Positions 1 through 4,903 of a stretch of 7,771 nt of DNA are shown piece after piece. Both the position numbers and the translations under genes were made by a program. Every line of letters begins with the position of its first letter. Position 1 is the first letter of the stretch. This DNA is from CAVPRW01 sp046727435 [NCBI: bacterium] (GTDB lineage: Bacteria; Tectomicrobia; Entotheonellia; J063), in contig JBKPCR010000131.1 of the NCBI GenBank assembly GCA_046727435.1, positions 1 through 7,771 of the forward strand. Reading direction: 5' to 3'. The notes beneath the pieces are model-generated. The model saw only the letters and a list, made by a program, of their open reading frames with translations, was not told where the DNA came from and made no database searches.

Positions 1-60
1 CCGCGTGCAGAAATGCTCTATTAGAAGGCCTTGCCAGTCCTGAAAAGAAAATCTACAGAG

Positions 61-75
61 GACTTGACACAAGTC
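61..75. promoter_or_regulatory. Palindrome over the -35 box, candidate operator
   Basis: A perfect inverted repeat, GACTTG-ACA-CAAGTC, covers bases 61-75 and contains the TTGACA -35 hexamer (64-69) of the promoter just downstream. A dyad placed exactly on a -35 box is a classic repressor-binding arrangement, so this unit may be regulated. The regulator is not identifiable here. The arms are only 6 bp, so chance is possible. Confidence 0.4.
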
Positions 76-90
76 TTCACGCGCTATAAA
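64..90 (+). promoter_or_regulatory. Sigma70-like promoter of the left transcription unit
   Basis: A perfect TTGACA -35 box (64-69) is followed after 15 bases by TATAAA (85-90). An alternative -10, TAAATT (87-92), would give the preferred 17-base spacing. Transcription would start near base 97, directly before the first hairpin (100-127). A strong terminator at 300-344 closes the unit, which supports this being a real promoter. Confidence 0.6.
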
Positions 91-155
91 TTTATGATCG
101 ACAGGAGAGGAAGCGCCACCTCCTGTCGTGGCCGTAACCAAAAAGGAGACTTGCG

Positions 156-236
156 ATGGATACGCCACCGGGCATAACGGCGCGCCATCGGTTTGTGGCC
201 TGGAATGTACCACCCGATGGCGCAGGTAGGATGTAG
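156..236 (+). CDS. Possible 26-residue small protein or leader peptide
   Basis: An ATG at 156 is preceded by a strong Shine-Dalgarno-like AAAAAGGAG (ending at 149, 6 bases upstream) and opens a 26-codon frame ending in TAG at 234. The predicted peptide begins MDTPPGITARHRFVAWN. It has no signal sequence, membrane helix or motif I recognise. It lies between a strong promoter and a terminator, so it would be the only protein made from that transcript. Against it, the coding span overlaps a 10-bp perfect stem (182-223), which suggests selection on RNA structure, and the ORF is very short. It may be a regulatory leader peptide, a genuine microprotein, or a chance frame inside an RNA gene. Confidence 0.3.
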   Translation: MDTPPGITARHRFVAWNVPPDGAGRM

Positions 237-299
237 CAAAACGCTGATGTCCTGACGCATGTTAGGACGCGCGCAGATATGTGGTGCGCAATAAGCGTG

Positions 300-344
300 A
301 AAGCCCGGTGGGCGGTGATTGGGGTTCCGTCCCTGGGCTTTTTT
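300..344 (+). terminator. Intrinsic terminator of the left transcription unit
   Basis: The stem AAAGCCCGG (300-308) pairs with CTGGGCTTT (333-341), nine pairs with one G-T wobble. A run of six T follows on the + strand (339-344). The loop is long (24 bases) and may fold internally. The orientation fits a rightward transcript starting near base 97. Confidence 0.75.
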
Positions 345-664
345 GTTGTCTGGTTCACCCTGCCCACATTTTCCCCAAGGTTCTAGCGTCCTCTAGACCC
401 TCAGTTTGGCGATTCTCCCAGCTTTCCCGAGCCGAATATCTCTAATTATACCCTGCGAAACGCGACTCTTCTCTGAAAGAGATTGACTTCTCTGCTTCGA
501 TACAATCCATGCCAACGGGCGAGCCCCGTGAGTTCACTATCTCATAGCTGCGCAGAGCCAGTCATTCCTATGGGGAGCCATCATAAACCGGAAAGGAGGC
601 CTGAATGCCCCGCATTCCTCCAATTACCTAGGATAGTTCACCCCCTAGTAAGCAGAATCGTCGG
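345..664. other. Intergenic region between convergent units, no gene seen
   Basis: No frame here has both a ribosome binding site and a plausible product. The 61-codon + frame at 483-668 lacks a Shine-Dalgarno sequence and resembles nothing known. The notable content is a pair of hairpins near the right end (595-651), just past the stop of the leftward ATPase gene. A TTGACT (483-488) and a TACAAT (501-506) are only 12 bases apart, too close for a normal sigma70 promoter. Confidence 0.6.
595..651 (-). terminator. Tandem hairpins after the ATPase gene, possible weak terminator
   Basis: Reading leftward from the ATPase stop, two hairpins occur. The first pairs TTAC/TAGG (624-632, one bulged C) with CCTA/GTAA (644-651). 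The second pairs GGAGG (595-599) with CCTCC (617-621) and AATGC (604-608) with GCATT (612-616), leaving a 4-base bulge. On the minus strand the second is followed only by TTTCC, a poor U-tract. This could be a factor-aided or mRNA-stabilising 3' structure rather than a full intrinsic terminator. Confidence 0.4.
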
Positions 665-1969
665 CTAGACGTGGTCGATGATATGGGTTTCTTCCCGCTC
701 GACCGCTTCGATGCGGTCTGCATCGATCCCCGCGGCGAGTATCTCACCTGCCAATGACGGTGAGCTTTGTTGCAGTTTATCGAGGATATCTACGAAACCT
801 TTCAGAAACCCGCGCGGGACTGTTGTGAATTTTCCGCCGAAGTGTGCTGCCGTCTCCCCGATTAACTGCTTCAGCAAGTCATCGGGCAGACGTTCAATGG
901 CATCCCATCTATAAGCGACCCCATGTACCTGCCGTACTCTAAGCGCCACCTCATGCAGCTTCACATGGTCAAATCCTGCGAGTGTCATAAGCGGGTGCCG
1001 GAAATCCTTCGTCCGACGCCTGGCCCGCTCTGGCTTCAAACGATCGTGTAGCGCCTGATAAGAGGCCACGCCGCGGAGTGCATCGTTGTACAGGTCCTCA
1101 GTGCCCGCCAGCATAAAACCACAGTGTGCGAACTCGCCCTGCGCGGTTCTATCCATCAGGTAGCGAATATTCTCGTAGGCTGCGTTGCGACTATCGGGGC
1201 GTGAAATGCTTCGGATCGACTCCGCTTCATCAAAAATGACGATGAGACCGGCGTAGCCGATGTGCACGACTAGTGCCGCCATGGCCTGTAGAAAATTGAA
1301 GGCGTTATCTTTATCCACGCCCCCACGGATATGAAATTCCTTGCATACATCCGCGGGGATATTCGAGTCTCCCTTCAACCAGCCGACTGCCGCTGTAGCC
1401 GCCACCTCATTCCCTTGCTGTGAGGCCTCATAATAGCCGCGCAGGGCGTTAGCGAATGAGCGATCATAGATCCGGAGCTTGGCAAGCTGTTCGCTGATTC
1501 GATGGGCGATGATCGTGGACACCTCGCTCCGATGCGCGGGATTCAACGCGTTCAACCCCATCGAGCGCTGGATCTCTTTTTCCAGGTTGAAAAGCCACTC
1601 CTGCACGATGAATTCGAAGGCGGGCACTTCACGAAAATGGACCGTGCGCATAGCGTCCATAATGCGATGATAGATGACGTCGAAGCGGTGAAGCGGTGCG
1701 TCGCGACCCAAATCGACGGCGGCAACGACGAAACCCTGGTGCCAGGCTTTCTCACGCACAAGGCTGCAGAAGAACGTCTTGCCCGCACTGTAGTTGCCGC
1801 TCAAGCACCTGACCCACGCTCCACCATTCTGGCTGAATTCCAGGTCAGCGCGGAGGTATTTCAGTTCTTCCTCACGGCCGACAGCGATGCGATCCAGGCC
1901 GCGGGCAGGGACGAGGCCGCTCTTGAGAGTACGAACGATGTGTTCGCAGATGAATTGTTCTGTATCCAT
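665..1969 (-). CDS. BREX/DUF2791-type P-loop ATPase (BrxD-like)
   Basis: A 434-residue cytoplasmic protein with no signal or membrane segment. Walker A is GNYSAGKT at residues 58-65. Walker B is LIVIFDEAE at 242-250, with consecutive acidic residues D247 and E248. A sensor-like strand with an AGTED stretch follows around 284-292. The N-terminal run before Walker A, the partner-loading phrase after it (AAVDLGRDAPLHRFDVIYHR, 83-102) and the arginine-rich segment after Walker B (RSISRPDSRNAAYENIRYL) are typical of the PF10923/DUF2791 BREX ATP-binding family. In that family BrxD accompanies helicases or other defence proteins, and about 430 residues is the usual size. Start: the ATG at 1969 has GGAG 8 bases upstream. 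The gene follows the SH3 membrane-protein gene by 62 bases with no terminator between, so they are probably co-transcribed. No methylase, BrxL, PglZ or helicase gene is in view, so a full BREX role cannot be assumed. ATPase assignment is firm; family membership is from memory of the pattern. Confidence 0.8.
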   Translation of the reverse strand: MDTEQFICEHIVRTLKSGLVPARGLDRIAVGREEELKYLRADLEFSQNGGAWVRCLSGNYSAGKTFFCSLVREKAWHQGFVVAAVDLGRDAPLHRFDVIYHRIMDAMRTVHFREVPAFEFIVQEWLFNLEKEIQRSMGLNALNPAHRSEVSTIIAHRISEQLAKLRIYDRSFANALRGYYEASQQGNEVAATAAVGWLKGDSNIPADVCKEFHIRGGVDKDNAFNFLQAMAALVVHIGYAGLIVIFDEAESIRSISRPDSRNAAYENIRYLMDRTAQGEFAHCGFMLAGTEDLYNDALRGVASYQALHDRLKPERARRRTKDFRHPLMTLAGFDHVKLHEVALRVRQVHGVAYRWDAIERLPDDLLKQLIGETAAHFGGKFTTVPRGFLKGFVDILDKLQQSSPSLAGEILAAGIDADRIEAVEREETHIIDHV

Positions 1970-2031
1970 CTTCGTACTCCAGCTTCAGCGGGATGAAAGG
2001 TGGTCGCTTCGTGGCGGGGGGCTTTTTGGTT

Positions 2032-3156
2032 TCATCGTCTCTCCAATCGTTGCACACTGAGGTTCGGTACTGCCTCAGGCCGGAGCCGATAGCGATATTG
2101 GCCCTGAACATAACGCACTTCCACCCATGGGAACCCTATCATTTCGGTCTTCCGGACAATGTCGCCGATGATGGCTTTGATGAGCACACCCGTACAGCCT
2201 TTTTCGTCGAGAATTTTCCCAAGCTCCGTCTCCTGGACCTCGGGCTGGTCAGATAATGCTTCAAGCACCATAGACTCGGTGGGTGAGAACTCGACCCCCA
2301 GTGGTGGAGGCTGCTGGGCCGGAACTTCTGCTGTCATGGGGTTCAGCATTGCACCACTGTCGCTCGTCCGCGCCAACACGCCTCCGGCGTAAATCTCTTC
2401 CACGATATCGAGAATTTGACCCACTTCCTGCATCGCCTGCCGTAGTTGCCTGGCAGCTCGCAGTTGGAGGGCGATCGAAAGCACCAGCACCATGACCAAG
2501 GCGATTATGATATAGGCCGCTCGACCCCGAAGGTGGGAGAGCCATGTATCACTAACCCAGGCCGTCGATGTCATTTGGGGTAGGATGGATAACTCTCTGA
2601 TAGGAAGAGCTGAAGAAGCGTCCGAACCTGCCCCCTCCAGGGTGTTGTCTGTTGGAGATTCAACCAAAATATCTGGTGTGGTGGCTGCTGCAGAGGCGGT
2701 TTCCGTGAGGTCCGGCAGCGCCACCGCCACTGGTGTTTCGCTTGGGCTTTGTATCGGCTCCTGCTCGATGAGCACCAAAGGCTTGTAAATCCAGGCCTTG
2801 ATTCCCTCCTCGCCTCTTACCTGAAACCAACGCCCAGACTCCAGCAGAATCTTGACACGCGTCCCCTCCTTTGCAATAGCCACAATCTCGCTGTACATTG
2901 AAGGCGAGGCGCGAAGCTTGGAAATTCTGGTGACGATGCCGCGTCGCAGAGATCCCGGCGCTTGCTCAAGTGTGTGGGAGAGGGCAGGGCTGGTCGTCTC
3001 TGCCGCAGTCTCCCAGGGCGAGATGGCAACTATGATCGAGATCAGCATTACCCATGTCCAGCCCCTGGCCAATGTACATGCTTTTGAGGCTGTCAGCTGC
3101 AGTACGACGTACAGCATCTTCGGAAACCAAGGCTCTACACTATGCCGCATAGCCAT
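2032..3156 (-). CDS. Membrane-anchored SH3b protein with C-terminal winged-helix-like domain
   Basis: A 374-residue protein I cannot name. A hydrophobic N-terminal segment (about 31-50, WTWVMLISIIVAIS) resembles a signal peptide or anchor with an unusually long n-region; cleavage near ETAAE (49-53) is possible. Residues 71-130 form a bacterial SH3 domain with the usual landmarks: LRASPS, a KEGTRVKIL strand, GRWFQVR and the closing AWIYKPLVL. A low-complexity Pro/Ser/Thr/Ala-rich linker (131-210) leads to a clear transmembrane helix (213-232, AAYIIIALVMVLVLSIALQL). A short amphipathic, coiled-coil-like stretch (233-256) follows. Residues 289-359 look like a winged helix-turn-helix: FSPTESMVLEAL, a helical pair, then a VRYVQGQYRYRL wing similar to the OmpR-type ending. 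The predicted topology is SH3 outside and winged helix inside. Start: the ATG at 3156 has AGGGAG 5 bases upstream. It is the first gene of an operon with the ATPase. The DNA-binding role is inference. Confidence 0.75.
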   Translation of the reverse strand: MAMRHSVEPWFPKMLYVVLQLTASKACTLARGWTWVMLISIIVAISPWETAAETTSPALSHTLEQAPGSLRRGIVTRISKLRASPSMYSEIVAIAKEGTRVKILLESGRWFQVRGEEGIKAWIYKPLVLIEQEPIQSPSETPVAVALPDLTETASAAATTPDILVESPTDNTLEGAGSDASSALPIRELSILPQMTSTAWVSDTWLSHLRGRAAYIIIALVMVLVLSIALQLRAARQLRQAMQEVGQILDIVEEIYAGGVLARTSDSGAMLNPMTAEVPAQQPPPLGVEFSPTESMVLEALSDQPEVQETELGKILDEKGCTGVLIKAIIGDIVRKTEMIGFPWVEVRYVQGQYRYRLRPEAVPNLSVQRLERR

Positions 3157-3224
3157 CAGCGCTCCCTAACCGCTCTGCGCCGCTACTATTATTTATCATC
3201 GAAGCTTACTTTCTTCGTATTTCG

Positions 3225-3253
3225 ATCATAATAGACTCTAAAAGGAATGTCTA
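3225..3253 (-). promoter_or_regulatory. Sigma70-like promoter of the SH3-ATPase operon
   Basis: On the minus strand, TAGACA (complement of 3248-3253) and TATGAT (complement of 3225-3230) are separated by exactly 17 bases. Each matches consensus at five of six positions. The start would fall near 3218, leaving a leader of about 60 bases before the ATG at 3156. Confidence 0.65.
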
Positions 3254-3278
3254 TGCCCAATTTCATCTTCCTGAGGCT

Positions 3279-3313
3279 TTATTCATGAATAATGCTAATT
3301 AGGGTGTCATGAC
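3279..3313. promoter_or_regulatory. Palindromes upstream of the operon promoter, candidate activator site
   Basis: TTATTCATGAATAA (3279-3292) is a perfect 14-bp palindrome centred about 67 bases upstream of the predicted operon start, a usual distance for class I activators. A second, shorter palindrome, GTCATGAC (3306-3313), shares the TCATGA core with its centre 24 bp further away. Together they could be a pair of sites for one dimeric regulator. No footprint or regulator is visible, so this is inference from symmetry and position. Confidence 0.45.
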
Positions 3314-3486
3314 CCAGTCTAGCGTCCCAACCCATCCTCTCTGCGAGCTTGCAGCCACTCCTATGGGAGCATTGACGCCCACAGCGCCTCTGCTGCTTCG
3401 CGTTCTCTTAAGTGTCTGTCAGGTTGAGTGGGCTTGGCTACACCGGGGTCTAGGGATAAAGGTGCTCTCGTGGCGGGGCAATTCTG

Positions 3487-3495
3487 TGATATACT
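3487..3495 (+). promoter_or_regulatory. Extended -10 promoter of the 57-residue gene
   Basis: TGA followed directly by TATACT (3490-3495) makes an extended -10 element, which can work without a good -35 box. No convincing -35 is seen at 17 bases. Transcription would begin near 3502, leaving a leader of about 63 bases before the ATG at 3565. Confidence 0.45.
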
Positions 3496-3515
3496 GGCGA
3501 GTTAGGCGAATCCAT

Positions 3516-3541
3516 ACAATGGAACAGAGCGGAAACATTGT
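3516..3541. promoter_or_regulatory. Inverted repeat in the leader of the antitoxin-like gene
   Basis: ACAATG (3516-3521) and CATTGT (3536-3541) are perfect inverted repeats 14 bases apart, just after the predicted start site. They are flanked by direct repeats of GAATCCA (3508-3514 and 3546-3552). Antitoxin-like proteins often repress their own promoters through such dyads, so this is a candidate autoregulatory operator. It could also be an mRNA hairpin. Confidence 0.35.
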
Positions 3542-3564
3542 GAAGGAATCCAAAGGGGAGGCGT

Positions 3565-3738
3565 ATGCAAACAATCGAGGTGAGTGAGGAAGTCTACTCG
3601 TGGCTCGTTGAGCATAGGGACTACCTTGAGTCCGAGGGGCAGCAGCACATCACCTTTGATGACGTGATCCGCGACCTCTATGAAAAATTTCACCAGGCAG
3701 TGCAGGAGCTGGATCGCGAGCGGACCCTCGGTGCGTAA
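3565..3738 (+). CDS. Small antitoxin-like protein (VapB/DUF217-like N-terminus), orphan
   Basis: A 57-residue protein beginning MQTIEVSEEVYSWLVEHRD and ending RERTLGA. The opening beta-strand (TIEV), then SEEVYSWL, then FDDVIRDLYEKF follows the plan of small VapB-type antitoxins: a strand for dimerisation and DNA contact followed by two helices. The charged C-terminal helix would normally wrap a toxin. The start is well supported: AAAGGGGAGG lies just upstream of the ATG at 3565, and the frame has a highly charged, protein-like composition. No PIN-domain toxin follows; the next frame (3747-4031) has no ribosome binding site and does not begin like VapC. It is either a solitary regulator, an orphan antitoxin, or an unrelated small DNA-binding protein. 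Existence of the gene is likely; the family call is tentative. Confidence 0.65.
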   Translation: MQTIEVSEEVYSWLVEHRDYLESEGQQHITFDDVIRDLYEKFHQAVQELDRERTLGA

Positions 3739-4051
3739 CCGAGCGGATGATCTCAGCACCTTGCCTTTCTCTGACCGGGGAGGATAGAGGAGGGCACTAT
3801 TCGCTGCAGGACTCCCGGTACATGTTTGCCTACGGCATTACCCAAAAGCGCCACTGGACCGGCGAGAGCATTTCAATTGGCCCGGTAAATGAGAGGCAAG
3901 CTTGTCTAGGAGAGGGAGGTCCTGTGCGTGCCCCCTTGACAGCAGATGAGTTTGGCCGTATGGTAGGGTCCTGGTCGCCTGGAGGCATCTCTAGACAGCA
4001 TGAAAGAGATAGCATAGAAGACCGACGTTGATCCCTAGGCAACGTTTTGGT
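3739..4051 (+). other. Gap between the small gene and the tRNA; no convincing gene
   Basis: A 94-codon frame (3747-4031) spans most of this gap. It has no Shine-Dalgarno sequence at its ATG, matches no family I know, and contains what looks like the tRNA promoter (3936-3964). I therefore treat it as chance, with a small possibility that it is a translated orphan. Confidence 0.5.
3936..3964 (+). promoter_or_regulatory. Probable promoter of the tRNA-Leu gene
   Basis: A perfect TTGACA (3936-3941) is followed after exactly 17 bases by TATGGT (3959-3964), a four-of-six -10 match. Initiation near 3971 would give a precursor with a 5' leader of about 80 bases before the tRNA at 4052. Confidence 0.55.
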
Positions 4052-4141
4052 GCCGGAGTGGTGGAATTGGTAGACGCACGGGACTCAAAATCCCGCGGGG
4101 GTCAAGCCTCCGTGTCGGTTCGAGTCCGACCTCCGGCACCA
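4052..4141 (+). tRNA. tRNA-Leu(CAA), CCA encoded
   Basis: A class II tRNA decoding UUG. The acceptor stem GCCGGAG (4052-4058) pairs with CTCCGGC (4131-4137), followed by discriminator A and a genomically encoded CCA (4139-4141). The anticodon stem CGGGA/TCCCG (4079-4083, 4091-4095) frames the loop CTCAAAA with anticodon CAA at 4086-4088. The long variable arm (4096-4113) has a GGGGG/CCTCC stem, as expected for leucine. The T arm GTCGG/CCGAC (4114-4118, 4126-4130) encloses TTCGAGT. All stems are intact, so it should be functional. Its 3' end faces the transposase debris, and tRNA-Leu(CAA) genes (leuX in E. coli) are known integration sites for islands. No second copy of the 3' end is visible in this window. 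Confidence 0.97.
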
Positions 4142-4289
4142 AAAAAACCAATGATTTAGCCTTCATTGATGTTCTCCCAATTTCCCCTGATTCGGCTCCA
4201 CTCTGCCTGAAACTATACCCGACATCTTCCGACTGACATCCCGAAGATCATCCTCGATGACAATGTTCTAACTCAATCCTTAAGTTTTT

Positions 4290-4875
4290 TCAGGTTGACA
4301 AAGCGGGTATAGTCCGCATGCCCTCTTCCGCTCGGTACTTCAAGTAAGCAGTCGGTTCCAGTCTCCCCCGTTGGCGCTGGATCATATGTTTCTTGGAGCG
4401 GCCGAAGACAAACATTTCGTGCAAGGCGTGCGTGAAGTGATGGAGTTGCCCCGGAGGATCACTGGACGACAGCAAGTTGTCGATGACGTGGATCAGACCC
4501 TCGACTTGTACATTTGTGCGCAGACTTCCCACGGTATACACAGGCAGTGATGTGTGAGCTGGGCGTGTTAGTCGGGATGAAAGAACAGGCCATGATCAAC
4601 CAGGCGGCGTAGGATCACGCTTCGCCGTGCCGCCTCTTCGCCGGGCTGCTTGGTCAGCTGGCTCCAGCCTGCATGTGACTTCCAGTCCTGCATAACCACC
4701 TCGACAAGCCAACGCAGCGTATGGCCCTAGACCATATCGAGCGTGCACCAGGTCAGGGCCGACAATCACCCCCACCTCTTCACCGCGCCGGATGCGGAGG
4801 GTCTGCGGCGTACTGAGAGGGGTCGCAAAATAGTCGGCGGCGTGCTGTTCGCGCTTATGCAAGCGGACTTTCTAA
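4290..4875 (-). pseudogene. C-terminal part of a decayed IS4-like transposase
   Basis: Reading leftward from the IS boundary, pieces of one transposase appear in several frames. They are KVRLHKREQHAADYFATPLS (from about 4873), then after a frame change and an apparent internal deletion LTWCTLDMV-stop-GHTLRWLVEVVMQDWKSHAG with GWSQLTKQPGEEAARRSVIL and LVDHGLFFHPD (about 4580-4760). After another frame change, YTVGSLRTNVQVEG with FGRSKKHMIQRQRGRLEP follows, ending at a TGA at 4290. The LRWLVEVVMQDWK segment is the characteristic C-terminal region carrying the last catalytic Glu of IS4-type DDE transposases. In-frame stops and at least two frameshifts show it is dead. Its upstream part continues beyond the inserted IS, at 6634-6767. 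Confidence 0.85.
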
Positions 4876-4896
4876 CCGACATTCCGCACCTCCCTC
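4876..4896 (+). repeat. Left terminal inverted repeat of the IS
   Basis: Starts CCGACATTCCGCACCTCC. It matches the reverse complement of 6613-6633 at 19 of 21 positions, differing at positions 6 and 18. The transposase stop lies only 7 bases inside this repeat. Confidence 0.9.
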
Positions 4897-4903
4897 GTGA
4901 TTT

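Larger units (their letters stand above)
97..344 (+). ncRNA. Candidate structured small RNA or leader transcript (unrecognised)
   Basis: The span between promoter and terminator would give a transcript of about 250 bases containing consecutive hairpins. Hairpin 1 has arms GACAGGAG (100-107) and CTCCTGTC (120-127). Hairpin 2 has a perfect 10-bp outer stem (182-191 with 214-223) and a 4-bp inner stem (195-198 with 210-213). Hairpin 3 has an 8-bp stem with one G-U pair (249-256 with 261-268) and a GCAT tetraloop. The terminator hairpin follows. I do not recognise it as 6S, tmRNA, RNase P, SRP RNA or a common riboswitch. The alternative is a short mRNA for the 26-residue ORF at 156-236, whose coding span includes hairpin 2. 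Structure and boundaries are seen in the sequence; the RNA role is inferred. Confidence 0.4.

Noticed and set aside
92-367. 91-codon - strand frame in the left transcription unit
   Set aside because: It runs antisense across a terminator and several hairpins, with no ribosome binding site or recognisable product.
483-506. TTGACT and TACAAT as a promoter
   Set aside because: Only 12 bases separate the two boxes, too short for sigma70, and no gene follows.
1502-1996. 164-codon + strand frame opposite the ATPase gene
   Set aside because: It is antisense to a gene with clear Walker motifs, has no ribosome binding site, and its product resembles nothing known.
3309-3587. 92-codon + frame upstream of the 57-residue gene
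   Set aside because: It overlaps the promoter and ribosome site of the better-supported 57-residue gene and lacks its own start signals.
3747-4031. 94-codon + frame after the antitoxin-like gene, considered as its toxin
   Set aside because: There is no Shine-Dalgarno sequence, the start does not resemble VapC or another toxin, and a probable tRNA promoter lies inside it.
4142-4289. Search for an att-like repeat of the tRNA 3' end or an IS end after the tRNA
   Set aside because: No second copy of the tRNA 3' sequence was seen in the window, and no matching end for the decayed IS4-like element could be identified.
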